Positions 26,799 through 35,199 of a stretch of DNA of 64,000 bases are shown here, piece by piece; position 1 is the first letter of the stretch, and every line of letters starts with the position of its first letter. Made by a program: the position numbers and the translations under genes. A model generated the notes under the pieces. That model saw only the letters and a list, made by a program, of their open reading frames with translations, was not told where the DNA came from and made no database searches. Origin of the DNA: Micromonospora antibiotica (GTDB lineage: Bacteria > Actinomycetota > Actinomycetes > Mycobacteriales > Micromonosporaceae); the NCBI RefSeq assembly GCF_017599305.1, contig NZ_JAGFWR010000011.1:124001-188000 (forward strand), written 5' to 3'.

Positions 26799-27027
26799 GC
26801 GAGGCAGCCGCCGCACGCCGGGGCGAGGCAGCCGCCGCACGCCGGGGCAAGGCATGCCGCCGCACGCCGGGGCAAGGCATGCCGCCGCACGCCGGGGCGA
26901 GGCAGCCGCCGCACGCCGGGGCAAGGCATGCCGCCGCACGCCGGGGCGAGGCAGCCGCCGCACGCCGGGGCAAGGCATGCCGCCGCACGCCGGGGCGAGG
27001 CATGCCGCCGCACGCTGGGCGGGCCGA
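26799..27027. repeat. 24/25-bp minisatellite, nine copies
   Basis: GCCGCCGCACGCCGGGGC starts at 26807, 26831, 26856, 26881, 26905, 26930, 26954, 26979 and 27004. Spacing is 24 bp after a GCGAGGCA joint and 25 bp after joints ending GGCAT, so the two unit types largely alternate. The block lies between upp and the GPP34 gene and has no credible coding frame. Confidence 0.9.
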
Positions 27028-27032
27028 GCGGG

Positions 27033-27072
27033 GCATGCCCCGGCGAGATGGGCCGGTCAGAACCGGGGCATG
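27033..27072 (-). terminator. Inverted repeat over the end of upp
   Basis: GCATGCCCCGG (27033-27043) and its complement CCGGGGCATGC (27062-27072) flank the upp stop codon. It may terminate or stabilise the upp message. Confidence 0.4.
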
Positions 27073-27689
27073 CCGCCGAACTGGCGGTCACCGGCGTCGC
27101 CGAGGCCCGGCACGATGAACATGTTGTCGTTCAGCCCCTCGTCGATCGACGCGGTGACCAGGCGCAACGGCAGCCCCGACCGCTCCAGCCGGGCGATGCC
27201 GACCGGCGCGGCGAGCACGCAGAGCACGGTGATGTCGGTGCAACCCCGGTCGGCGAGCAGCCGGCAGCAGTGCTCCAGCGAACCGCCGGTGGCCAGCATC
27301 GGGTCCAGCACCAGCACCGGCAGGCCGGCCAGGTCCCGGGGCAGCGACTCCATGTAGGCGCGCGGCTCGTACGTCTCCTCGTCGCGGGCCAGGCCGACGA
27401 AGCCCATCGACGACTCCGGCAGCAGCCCGAGCGCCGCGTCGGCCATCCCGAGCCCGGCCCGCAGCACCGGCACCAGCAGCGGCGGGTTCGCCAACCGGGT
27501 GCCCTCGGCCCCGGTGACCGGGGTCTGCACCGGGTACTTCTCGACGGGGAAGGTGCGCGCGGCCTCGTACACCAGCATGGTGGTGAGTTCGTGCAGCGCG
27601 GCCCGGAACGACGACGAGTCGGTCCGGGCGTCCCGCATGGCGGTCAGCCGGGACTGGGCGAGCGGGTGGTCAATGACGTGTACGTCCAC
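27057..27689 (-). CDS. upp: Uracil phosphoribosyltransferase
   Basis: 210 residues, normal length for Upp (uracil + PRPP to UMP). Motifs: HPLAQSRLTAMRDART near the N-terminus, ARTFPVEKYPVQTPVTG, LVPVLRAGLGMADAALGLLP, the PRPP-binding VLVLDPMLATGGSLEHC, and the uracil-binding FIVPGLGDAGDRQFG close to the end. It is divergent from deoC. GTG 27689 has TAGGTT 8 nt upstream and no ribosome binding site, so a leaderless start is likely. The final residues around the stop lie in an inverted repeat. Confidence 0.95.
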   Translation of the reverse strand: MDVHVIDHPLAQSRLTAMRDARTDSSSFRAALHELTTMLVYEAARTFPVEKYPVQTPVTGAEGTRLANPPLLVPVLRAGLGMADAALGLLPESSMGFVGLARDEETYEPRAYMESLPRDLAGLPVLVLDPMLATGGSLEHCCRLLADRGCTDITVLCVLAAPVGIARLERSGLPLRLVTASIDEGLNDNMFIVPGLGDAGDRQFGGMPRF

Positions 27690-27697
27690 GATCGCTC

Positions 27698-27703
27698 AAC
27701 CTA
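27698..27703 (-). promoter_or_regulatory. -10 box TAGGTT for leaderless upp
   Basis: The box on the minus strand ends 8 nt before GTG 27689, giving transcription from the start codon or a base next to it. Confidence 0.45.
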
Positions 27704-27894
27704 CCGGTCCCGGTCGGTCGGCAGTACGGATGCGTGGCGGGCGGCGACGCGGCTCACCCGGGGCCGGCGGGCCGGGGCGTCCCACCCGCGGCCGACCGGG
27801 GCACCCGGCCCGCCGGGCCCTGCGGCGACGCCAGGCAACCCGACCGCCCCCGAACCGGGGTGCTGTGACCAGGATCACCGGACTCGTGGCTGCG

Positions 27895-27900
27895 TAGTAT
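27895..27900 (+). promoter_or_regulatory. -10 box TAGTAT for leaderless deoC
   Basis: TAGTAT ends 7 nt before ATG 27908, close to the TATAAT-like optimum. No Shine-Dalgarno intervenes. Confidence 0.55.
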
Positions 27901-27907
27901 TCGGGGC

Positions 27908-28867
27908 ATGACGGCGACAACGACGTCGGCCCGGTCGGACCTGTCCGAGCTGGGGCGATCCGAGACCGCGTTGCGGACCTTCCTGCACGGCCTGCCCGGG
28001 GTGGACCAGGTCGGCGCGGAGCAGCGGGCGGCACAGCTCGGCACCCGCTCGATCAAGACCACCGCCAAGGCGCAGGCGATCGACCTGGCCATCCGGATGG
28101 TCGACCTGACCACCCTGGAGGGGGCCGACACCCCGGGCAAGGTGCGTGCCCTGGCCGCCAAGGCGCTGCGCCCGGACCCAGCCGACCCGACCTGCCCGCA
28201 CGTCGGCGCGGTCTGCGTCTACCCGGCGATGGTGCCGCACGTGGCCGAGGTGCTGCGCGGCAGCGCCGTGCACCTGGCCAGCGTGGCGACCGCGTTCCCG
28301 TCGGGGCAGGCGCCGCTGGACGTCAAGCTCGCCGACACCCGGGCGGCCGTCGCCGCCGGGGCGGACGAGATCGACATGGTGATCAACCGGGGTGCGTTCC
28401 TGGCCGGTCGTTACGCCGAGGTCTACGACGAGATCGTCGCCACCAAGGAGGCCTGCGGGGACGCCCACCTCAAGGTGATCCTGGAGACCGGCGAACTGGC
28501 CACCTACGACAACGTCCGGCGGGCCTCCTGGCTGGGGATGCTGGCCGGCGGCGACTTCATCAAGACCTCCACCGGCAAGGTCCCGGTCGCCGCGACCCTG
28601 CCGGTGACCCTGGTGATGCTGGAGGCGGTCCGCGACTTCCGGGCCGCCACCGGGCGGCAGGTAGGCGTCAAGCCGGCCGGCGGGATCAAGAACACCAAGG
28701 ACGCGATCAAGTACCTGGTGATGGTCAACGAGACCGTCGGCGGCGACTGGCTGAGCCCGGACTGGTTCCGGTTCGGCGCGTCCAGCCTGCTCAACGACCT
28801 GCTCATGCAGCGCACCAAGCTGACGACCGGCATTTACTCCGGTCCCGACTACTTCACCCTGGACTGA
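27908..28867 (+). CDS. deoC: Deoxyribose-phosphate aldolase
   Basis: 319 residues. The DeoC barrel splits 2-deoxyribose 5-phosphate into acetaldehyde and glyceraldehyde 3-phosphate. Visible motifs: DLTTLEGADTPGKV, CVYPAMV, ASVATAFPSGQ, EIDMVINRGAFLAG, LKVILETGELATYD, and the Schiff-base lysine in FIKTSTGK, then GVKPAGGIKNTKDAI. It carries an N-terminal extension of about 60 residues relative to short DeoC forms. It is first in an operon with two aldehyde dehydrogenase genes (gap of 2 bp), which fits removal of acetaldehyde made from nucleoside breakdown. Confidence 0.95.
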   Translation: MTATTTSARSDLSELGRSETALRTFLHGLPGVDQVGAEQRAAQLGTRSIKTTAKAQAIDLAIRMVDLTTLEGADTPGKVRALAAKALRPDPADPTCPHVGAVCVYPAMVPHVAEVLRGSAVHLASVATAFPSGQAPLDVKLADTRAAVAAGADEIDMVINRGAFLAGRYAEVYDEIVATKEACGDAHLKVILETGELATYDNVRRASWLGMLAGGDFIKTSTGKVPVAATLPVTLVMLEAVRDFRAATGRQVGVKPAGGIKNTKDAIKYLVMVNETVGGDWLSPDWFRFGASSLLNDLLMQRTKLTTGIYSGPDYFTLD

Positions 28868-28869
28868 GC

Positions 28870-30297
28870 ATGATGTTCGAATACGCCCCTGCGCCCGAGT
28901 CGCGCGCGATCGTCGACATCAGGTCGTCCTACGGTCTGTTCATCGACGGCAGGTTCGTCGACGGCGAGAACCTCGACAAGACGGTCAACCCGGCCACCGA
29001 GGAGGTGCTCGCCGAGGTCACCTGGGCCGGCGCCCAGGACGTCGACCGCGCGGTCCGGGCCGCCCGCAAGGCGTACGACAAGGTCTGGGGTCCGATGCCG
29101 GGCCGGGACCGGGCCAAGTACCTGTACCGGATCGCCCGGCTCATCCAGGAACGCTCCCGTGAGCTGGCGGTGCTGGAGTCGCTGGACAACGGCAAGCCGA
29201 TCCGGGAGTCCCGGGACGTCGACCTGCCGCTGGTCGCCGCCCACTTCTTCTACTACGCCGGCTGGGCCGACAAGCTGCCGTACGCCGGGTTCGGCGCGGA
29301 CCCGCGACCGCTCGGGGTGGCCGCGCAGGTCATCCCGTGGAACTTCCCGCTACTCATGCTCGCCTGGAAGGTCGCCCCGGCGCTCGCCGCCGGCAACACG
29401 GTGGTGCTCAAGCCCGCCGAGACCACCCCGCTGACCGCGCTGCTGTTCGCCGAGATCTGCCAGCAGGCCGACCTACCGGCCGGCGTGGTCAACATCGTCA
29501 CCGGCGCGGGCGACACCGGCCGGGCGCTGGTGGAGCACCCGGGCGTGGACAAGGTCGCCTTCACCGGCTCCACCGAGGTGGGCAAGGCCATCGCCCGGTC
29601 GGTGGCCGGCACCGGCAAGAAGGTCACCCTGGAGCTGGGCGGCAAGGCCGCCAACATCGTCTACGACGACGCGCCGGTCGACCAGGCCGTCGAGGGGATC
29701 GTCAACGGCATCTTCTTCAACCAGGGCCACGTCTGCTGCGCCGGTTCCCGGCTGCTGGTCCAGGAGAACGTCGCCGAGCAGGTGCTCGACGCCCTCAAGC
29801 GGCGGATGGCGCTGCTGCGCGTCGGCGACCCGCTGGACAAGAACACCGACGTCGGGGCGATCAACTCGGCCGCCCAGCTGGCCCGCATCCGGGAGCTGTC
29901 CGACGCCGGGGCCGCCGAGGGGGCGCAGCGCTGGTCGCCGCCGTGTGAGCTGCCCGAGCGGGGGTTCTGGTTCGCGCCGACGATCTTCACCGGGGTCACC
30001 CAGGCGCACCGGGTGGCCCGCGAGGAGATCTTCGGCCCGGTGCTGTCGGTGCTGACCTTCCGCACCCCGGCCGAGGCCGTGGAGAAGGCCAACAACACGC
30101 CGTACGGGCTGTCGGCCGGGATCTGGACCGACAAGGGCTCGCGCATCCTGTGGACCGCCGACCGGCTGCGCGCCGGGGTGGTCTGGGCCAACACGTTCAA
30201 CAAGTTCGACCCGACCTCGCCGTTCGGCGGCTACAAGGAGTCGGGCTACGGCCGCGAGGGTGGCCGGCACGGGCTGGAGGGGTACCTCAATGTCTGA
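28870..30297 (+). CDS. Aldehyde dehydrogenase (NAD-dependent)
   Basis: 475 residues, complete ALDH fold. The NAD-binding region has VIPWNFPLLMLAWKVAPALAAGNTVVLKPAE, FTGSTEVGKAI, the general base Glu in LELGGKAANIV, the catalytic Cys in NQGHVCCAGSR, EEIFGPVLSVL, and the C-terminal FGGYKESGYGREGG. It is probably the oxidase for acetaldehyde from DeoC, by position. Start ATG 28870 (28873 is in frame too) follows the deoC stop by two bases. The 3' end overlaps the next ALDH-like gene by 8 bp. Confidence 0.9.
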   Translation: MMFEYAPAPESRAIVDIRSSYGLFIDGRFVDGENLDKTVNPATEEVLAEVTWAGAQDVDRAVRAARKAYDKVWGPMPGRDRAKYLYRIARLIQERSRELAVLESLDNGKPIRESRDVDLPLVAAHFFYYAGWADKLPYAGFGADPRPLGVAAQVIPWNFPLLMLAWKVAPALAAGNTVVLKPAETTPLTALLFAEICQQADLPAGVVNIVTGAGDTGRALVEHPGVDKVAFTGSTEVGKAIARSVAGTGKKVTLELGGKAANIVYDDAPVDQAVEGIVNGIFFNQGHVCCAGSRLLVQENVAEQVLDALKRRMALLRVGDPLDKNTDVGAINSAAQLARIRELSDAGAAEGAQRWSPPCELPERGFWFAPTIFTGVTQAHRVAREEIFGPVLSVLTFRTPAEAVEKANNTPYGLSAGIWTDKGSRILWTADRLRAGVVWANTFNKFDPTSPFGGYKESGYGREGGRHGLEGYLNV

Positions 30298-31114
30298 GCG
30301 GGTCGCGGTACGCAAGACGTACAAGCTTTTCATCGGCGGGAAGTTCCCGCGCAGCGAGTCGGGACGGTCGTATCTCGTGCAATCCGCGAACGTGTCTCTG
30401 GCCTCCCGCAAGGACGCGCGGGACGCCGTGGTCGCCGCCCGCGCCGCCGTCAAGGGGTGGTCCGGGGCGACCGCGTACAACCGGGGTCAGATCCTCTACC
30501 GGGTGGCCGAGATGCTGGAGGGCCGCCGCGAGCAGTTCGTGGCGCTCGGCGTCCCCGGCGGCGAGGTGGACGCGGCGGTCGACCGCTGGGTCTGGTACGC
30601 CGGCTGGGCCGACAAGCTCCCCCAGGTGTACGGCGGCGCGAACCCGGTGGCCGGGCCCTACTTCAACCTGTCCGCGCCCGAGCCGACGGGGGTGGTGGCC
30701 GTGGTGGCACCCGAGTCCCCGGCGCTGCTCGGTCTGGTCGGCGTGATCGCCCCGGCCATCGTCACCGGCAACACGGTGGTGGTGGCGGCCTCCCCGTCGG
30801 CCCCGTTGGCGGCGGTGACCCTGGCCGAGGTGCTGGCCACCTCGGACCTGCCGGGTGGGGTGGTCAACCTGCTCACCGGCCGGATCACCGAGACCGCGCC
30901 GACGCTCGCCGCGCACCTGGACGTCAACGCGATCGACCTGGCCGGGGTGACCGACCGGGAGTTGGCGACCGAGCTGGAGGCCGGGGCGGCGGAGAACCTC
31001 AAGCGGGTGCTCCGGCCGGTGCCGGCCGACCACGACTGGGCGGGTGACCCGGGCCTGGGCCGGATGACCGCGCTGTTGGAGACCAAGACGGTCTGGCATC
31101 CCAAGGGGGTCTGA
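30290..31114 (+). CDS. Shortened aldehyde dehydrogenase-like protein
   Basis: 274 residues that align with the first part of an ALDH only: YKLFIGGKFPRSESG, NRGQILYRVAEMLEGR, WYAGWADKLPQVYGGANPV, VVAVVAPESPALLGLVGVIAPAIVTGNTVVVAA and LPGGVVNLLTG. The catalytic Glu/Cys region and the oligomerisation end are absent, and the usual NFP after PW is altered (VAPESPAL). It is most likely not an active dehydrogenase alone but may pair with the full ALDH upstream, with which it is translationally coupled (ATG 30290 within the last codons). The normal stop and clean codon use argue against a recent pseudogene. Confidence 0.75.
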   Translation: MSERVAVRKTYKLFIGGKFPRSESGRSYLVQSANVSLASRKDARDAVVAARAAVKGWSGATAYNRGQILYRVAEMLEGRREQFVALGVPGGEVDAAVDRWVWYAGWADKLPQVYGGANPVAGPYFNLSAPEPTGVVAVVAPESPALLGLVGVIAPAIVTGNTVVVAASPSAPLAAVTLAEVLATSDLPGGVVNLLTGRITETAPTLAAHLDVNAIDLAGVTDRELATELEAGAAENLKRVLRPVPADHDWAGDPGLGRMTALLETKTVWHPKGV

Positions 31115-31193
31115 CCGGCCGGGTCGCCGGTGGGCCGGGGCGGCACGGGCGGCCGGGGTGTCGGCCCGCCCGATGGTCCGACAGCCGGTCGTA

Positions 31194-31209
31194 CTACCGG
31201 GGGTAGGAT
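31194..31209 (+). promoter_or_regulatory. BlaI-type operator overlapping the blaI -10 box
   Basis: Palindrome CTACC-GGG-GGTAG (31194-31206) has the CTAC/GTAG half-sites of BlaI/MecI operators. It overlaps TAGGAT (31204-31209), which ends 6 nt before GTG 31216. Autorepression of a leaderless blaI transcript is the simple interpretation. Confidence 0.55.
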
Positions 31210-31215
31210 TGCCTG

Positions 31216-31740
31216 GTGACGCGGTTGGGTGATCTTGAGCGGGCGGTGATGGACGTGCTGTGGGACGTGGTCCCGGGCACGTCGGACGGGGTGACCGTGC
31301 GGGAGGTCGCCGAGGCCCTGGACGGGCGCGAGTTGGCGTACACGACGGTGATGACCGTGCTGGACCGGCTCGCCGGCAAGGGCATGGTGCAGCGGGAACG
31401 CGAGGGGCGGGCCTGGCGCTACCGGGCCGCCGCCAGCCGGGAGGCGCACATCGCCCGGCTCATGCTCGACGCCCTCGACCTCGGCGGCAGCCGGGACGCC
31501 GCGCTGGTGCGCTTCGCCCGTTCGGTGACCGGCACCGAGGCCGAGGTGCTGCGGGCGGCGCTCGGCGCGGAGGCGGGGCTGACCGGCCCCGCACCGGCCG
31601 GACCCGACGTCGGCACGCCGGCCGGGCAGGACGCCCGGCCGGGCTCCGGGACCGGGCGGCACGAGGCCGGGCTGACCGACCGGGTCGGGGACCCCCGCAC
31701 CGGCCGGGCCCGGACCGCCGACGAGGCGACGGACCGGTAG
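31216..31740 (+). CDS. BlaI/MecI/CopY family repressor
   Basis: 174 residues. The winged helix spans residues about 1-75: RLGDLERAVMDVLWD, VTVREVAEAL, YTTVMTVLDRLAGKGMV and the wing REREGRAWRYRAA. A helical dimerisation region follows (HIARLMLDALDLGGSRDAALVRFARSV), then a Gly/Pro/Asp-rich low-complexity tail of about 60 residues. In BlaI systems the partner membrane M56 protease senses a signal and leads to repressor cleavage; such a gene follows 10 bp downstream. Target genes may include the cyd operon just beyond, but beta-lactamase-type targets are not in the window. Confidence 0.9.
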   Translation: MTRLGDLERAVMDVLWDVVPGTSDGVTVREVAEALDGRELAYTTVMTVLDRLAGKGMVQREREGRAWRYRAAASREAHIARLMLDALDLGGSRDAALVRFARSVTGTEAEVLRAALGAEAGLTGPAPAGPDVGTPAGQDARPGSGTGRHEAGLTDRVGDPRTGRARTADEATDR

Positions 31741-31750
31741 GGCGGCCACC

Positions 31751-32656
31751 ATGGCGTACGCCGTGCACTTCGCCGGGGCGATCCTGGCCTGCTGGCTGAC
31801 CGCGCAGGTGTTGGCCGGGTCCACCTGGACGTGGCGGGCCCCTCGGGTCGCGATCGTCTGCTGGCAGGCGGTCGGGTTGGCCCTCGGCCTGTCCGCGATG
31901 GGCCTGCCGATGGCGCTCGGGCTGACCGCGTACGACCGGCCGACCGGCGGGGCGTTGCTGGCCCTCGCCGACGACCTGGCCCACGGCACCCTGCCGGCCG
32001 GGGTGACCGCCGTCCACCTCGGCCTGGTCGGGGTCGGCTTCGGCATCGGCGCGGTGCTGCTCGGCACCACCGTCCGCAGCGTGCACGCCGCCGTGAGCGC
32101 CCAGCGTCGGCACCGGGACCTGCTCACCCTGGTCGCCCGCCGGGACCCGACGATTCCCGGCGCGCTGGTCCTCGACCACCCCGGCGCCGCCGCGTACTGC
32201 CTGCCCGGGGTGCGCCCCCGGGTGGTGGTCAGCGCCGGCACGCTCAGCCTGCTGGACCGGGCCGAGCTGGCGGCGGTGCTCGCCCACGAGCGGGCGCACG
32301 CCCAGGAGCGCCACGACCTGGTGCTGTTGCCGTTCACCGCGCTGTGCCGGGCGCTGCCGTGGTTCCGGTGGGTCCGCGCCGCCCACGAGCGGGTGGCCCT
32401 GCTGGTCGAGATGCGGGCCGACGACAAGGCCCGCGAGCTGCACGCCGACGCCCCGCTGGCGGGTGCGCTGCGCCGGTTCGCCGCCGCCGGGCACCGGGTC
32501 ACCCCGGCCGGCGCGCTCGGCATGGGCGACCGCGACCTCGACGTCCGGATGCAGCGGCTGCTGGTCGCCGACCGGCCGCCCCGGCTGCTCGGGGCCGCCG
32601 CGCTGGCGGTGACCACCACCCTGGCCGCCCTCCCGATCTCCCTCTTCCTGAGCTGA
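31751..32656 (+). CDS. M56 family (BlaR1-like) membrane metallopeptidase
   Basis: 301 residues with about four hydrophobic helices (near residues 1-20, 35-55, 85-110 and 280-300) and a cytosolic zinc protease domain with HERAH (HExxH) in VLAHERAHAQERHD near residue 180. Downstream, EMRADDKAREL gives the likely third ligand. There is no C-terminal penicillin-binding sensor domain, so it is the short actinobacterial form paired with BlaI. Its role is cleavage or control of the upstream repressor; the signal is unknown. Confidence 0.85.
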   Translation: MAYAVHFAGAILACWLTAQVLAGSTWTWRAPRVAIVCWQAVGLALGLSAMGLPMALGLTAYDRPTGGALLALADDLAHGTLPAGVTAVHLGLVGVGFGIGAVLLGTTVRSVHAAVSAQRRHRDLLTLVARRDPTIPGALVLDHPGAAAYCLPGVRPRVVVSAGTLSLLDRAELAAVLAHERAHAQERHDLVLLPFTALCRALPWFRWVRAAHERVALLVEMRADDKARELHADAPLAGALRRFAAAGHRVTPAGALGMGDRDLDVRMQRLLVADRPPRLLGAAALAVTTTLAALPISLFLS

Positions 32657-32870
32657 CCGCAGCCGGCCGGCCCGACCGCGCGCCGCCGGACCGCCGCACG
32701 CCGCCGGACCACGGACCAGGGCGGCGGCCCGGTCGCGCTGGTCGGTCAGCAGACCGCGCAGCCGGCGGCCACCCGGCTGGATCGGCTGCGCCCTGCCCCG
32801 CCGATCCAGCCCTGCCTGCCTGATCCGTCCCGTCCGCCGGAGTTGGCGGCGATGCCGTGCGGATGTATAG

Positions 32871-32921
32871 GTAGCGGGGCTACGTGTAGGCTGCCTACGA
32901 AAAGCGGGACTACGTTAGAGA
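32871..32921 (+). promoter_or_regulatory. cydA control region with multiple GTAG/CTAC half-sites
   Basis: GTAGC-GGG-GCTAC (32871-32883) is a 13-bp palindrome of the same form as one over the padR promoter. It is followed by GTAGGC-T-GCCTAC (32886-32898). An imperfect direct repeat (AGCGGGGCTACGTGTAG and AGCGGGACTACGTTAG) spans both. AGAGAGCGG before ATG 32928 serves as ribosome binding site. Such a density of half-sites suggests repressor binding, by the nearby PadR or BlaI protein. Confidence 0.55.
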
Positions 32922-32927
32922 GCGGTC

Positions 32928-34181
32928 ATGGACACCCTGCTCCTCGCGCGCCTCCAGTTCGCCACCACCACCTCGATCCACTTCCTCTTCGTGGCGGTCA
33001 CCCTCGGGCTGGTCACCCTGCTGGTCGGCATGCAGACCGCCTGGTTCGTCACCGGCAACCCGCAGTGGGAACGGCTGACCCGGTTCTGGGGCCAGCTCTA
33101 CGTGATCAACTACGTGCTCGGCATCGCCAGCGGCATCCTGCTGGAGTTCCAGTTCGGGCTGAACTGGAGCGGGCTGTCGCGCTACGTCGGCAACGTCTTC
33201 GGGGCCCCGCTGGCGATCGAGACGCTCGTGGCGTTCTTCCTGGAGTCGACGTTCCTCGGCATGTGGATCTTCGGCTGGCACCGGCTGCGGCGCGGCGTAC
33301 ACCTGGCGCTGCTCTGGGGGGTCGCACTCACCGCGTACGCCTCGGCCTTCTGGATCATGGTGGCGAACGCCTGGCTCCAGCACCCGGTCGGCTTCCGGGT
33401 GCGTGACGGGGTCGCCCACCTGACCGACTTCGGAGCGTTGCTCACCAACCCCACCCTCGGCATGGCGCTGGGCCACGTGATCGCCGCCAGCCTGCTCACC
33501 GACGGCATGCTGATGGCCTCGGTCAGCGCCTGGCACCTCATCCGACGGACCGCCGACTTCGCCCTGCACCGCACCTCGCTGCGGATCGGGCTGGTCACCG
33601 CAGCCCTGTCGGTCAGCCTGGTGCAGGGGTTCGGCTTCGCCCAGTTCGGCCCGGTCGGCGACCTGCAACCCACCAAGTTCGACGCCGGCCCGACCGCCGA
33701 CGCCCGGATCGCCGAGTGGACCACCCGGTTCGGCCCCGGTGACTACACCCCGCCGGTGCTGTCCAACGTCGGGCTCGGCTTCATGATCCTCATCGGGTTC
33801 ACCCTGGGCTGCGTCTGGCTGCTGCTGCCGCTGCTCTGGCGGGACCTCGTGATCCGGCTGCGCTTCCCGCTCTGGCTGACCCTGTGCGCCCTGCCACTGC
33901 CCTTCGTCGCAGTCATCCTCGGCTGGCTCGCCCGGGAGGTCGGCCGGCAGCCCTGGGCCGCGTACGGGTTGCTCCCCACCGACCGGGCCGTCTCCGACGT
34001 CGACCCGGGCCTGATGCTCGCCTCGCTGATCGGTTTCAGCCTGCTGCTCGGCACTCTCGCCGTCACCAACTGGACGCTGCTCGCCCGGCACGCCGCCCGG
34101 GGCGCCACCGACCCGGCGCTCGGCCGCCCGCCCGGCGTCCTCGACGACGACGAACCCCGGCCGGCCCGCGCCTTCGCCTGA
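32928..34181 (+). CDS. cydA: Cytochrome bd oxidase subunit I
   Basis: 417 residues, shorter than E. coli CydA (522) and most actinobacterial forms. Heme ligand positions appear kept: His18 in TSIHFLF, His in LGHVIAAS, and Met in GFMILIGF. The two proton-channel glutamates sit eight apart in IETLVAFFLES, and GRQPWAAYGLLPTDRAVS is present. The periplasmic Q-loop is short and divergent (GDLQPTKFDAGP instead of QPxKxAAxE), so the Glu of the quinol site is missing. It reduces oxygen to water with menaquinol and high oxygen affinity. First gene of cydABDC. Confidence 0.9.
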   Translation: MDTLLLARLQFATTTSIHFLFVAVTLGLVTLLVGMQTAWFVTGNPQWERLTRFWGQLYVINYVLGIASGILLEFQFGLNWSGLSRYVGNVFGAPLAIETLVAFFLESTFLGMWIFGWHRLRRGVHLALLWGVALTAYASAFWIMVANAWLQHPVGFRVRDGVAHLTDFGALLTNPTLGMALGHVIAASLLTDGMLMASVSAWHLIRRTADFALHRTSLRIGLVTAALSVSLVQGFGFAQFGPVGDLQPTKFDAGPTADARIAEWTTRFGPGDYTPPVLSNVGLGFMILIGFTLGCVWLLLPLLWRDLVIRLRFPLWLTLCALPLPFVAVILGWLAREVGRQPWAAYGLLPTDRAVSDVDPGLMLASLIGFSLLLGTLAVTNWTLLARHAARGATDPALGRPPGVLDDDEPRPARAFA

Positions 34182-34191
34182 GAGGACCCCG

Positions 34192-35199
34192 ATGCCCCTC
34201 CTCTGGTACGCCCTGCTCGGCCTCCTCTTCGCCGGCTACCTCGTCCTCGCCGGCTACGACTACGGCGTCGGGCTGCTGCTCGCCCGACGGGACACCCCGG
34301 CCGCCCACCGCGCCGGGCTCACCGCGCTCGGCCCCTTCTTCCTCGGCAACGAGGTGTGGCTGGTGGCCGCCGTCGGCATCCTCTTCGGCGTCTTCCCCAC
34401 CCTGGAGGGCGAACTCCTCTCCGGCTACTACCCCGCCGTGGCCGCAGCGCTGGCCGGGGTGATCCTGGTCACCGCCGGGGTGCAGCAGCGCAGTCGGCCG
34501 ACCGGGCCGGCCGACCGCCGGCGCTGGGACCGGGTGGTCGTGGTCGGCAGCGCACTCGCCGTGTTCGGCTGGGGCGCACTGCTCGCCGGGCTGCTCCAGG
34601 GCCTGCCGATCGACACCTACGGTCACGTCGCCGGGCAGAGCCACCTGGCCACCCCGTTCGTCGCCGCCACCGGGCTCGCCCTGCTCGTCCTCGTCGCCGC
34701 GCACGGTGCGACCTTCCTCACCCTGCGGCTGCCGACCGCCGACGCCCCGGTGACCGCCCGGCTGGCCCGCCGACTGCTCGCCGGGTCGCTCGCCGCCGTC
34801 ACCACGGCCGCCGCGCTGGGCCTGCTCTCCGACCGGGTACGCGCAGCGACCAGCCAGCCGCTTCCCGCCGTACTGCTGCTGGTGGCGCTGGTCGGGGCGC
34901 TGGTTGCGGCCCGCGCGGCGCTGCACCGGGGCCGACCCGGGGTGGCCCTGGCCGCCACCGGCACGACCCTGGCGCTGCCGGTGGCGCTGGTCGGGGTGGC
35001 CCGTTGGCCGGCCGTGCTGGTCTCCACGGTCGACCCGGCGGCCACCGTCGGCGTCACCGACGCGGCGGCCAGCGGGCCGACGTTGCAGCTGCTGGGCTGG
35101 CTGCTGCTGCCCCTCCTGCCGGCCCTACTAGGCTTCCAGGCAATGTGCTGGTGGGTGTTCCGGGGACGGACCGACGGCAGGGCACCGGTGTACTGGTGA
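34192..35199 (+). CDS. cydB: Cytochrome bd oxidase subunit II
   Basis: 335 residues, eight or nine hydrophobic helices. The N-terminal GYLVLAGYDYGVGLLL is the conserved helix I, followed by LGPFFLGNEVWLVAAVGILFGVFPT, typical of CydB. GAGAGGA lies 6-8 bases before ATG 34192, and the gap from cydA is 10 bp. It forms the heterodimer with CydA in the cytoplasmic membrane. Its end overlaps the GTG of cydD by 4 bases. Confidence 0.9.
   Translation: MPLLWYALLGLLFAGYLVLAGYDYGVGLLLARRDTPAAHRAGLTALGPFFLGNEVWLVAAVGILFGVFPTLEGELLSGYYPAVAAALAGVILVTAGVQQRSRPTGPADRRRWDRVVVVGSALAVFGWGALLAGLLQGLPIDTYGHVAGQSHLATPFVAATGLALLVLVAAHGATFLTLRLPTADAPVTARLARRLLAGSLAAVTTAAALGLLSDRVRAATSQPLPAVLLLVALVGALVAARAALHRGRPGVALAATGTTLALPVALVGVARWPAVLVSTVDPAATVGVTDAAASGPTLQLLGWLLLPLLPALLGFQAMCWWVFRGRTDGRAPVYW

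Noticed and set aside
26680..27118. Open frames in the 24/25-bp minisatellite
   Set aside because: Mixed 24 and 25-bp units break any constant reading frame; the products are repeat translations only.
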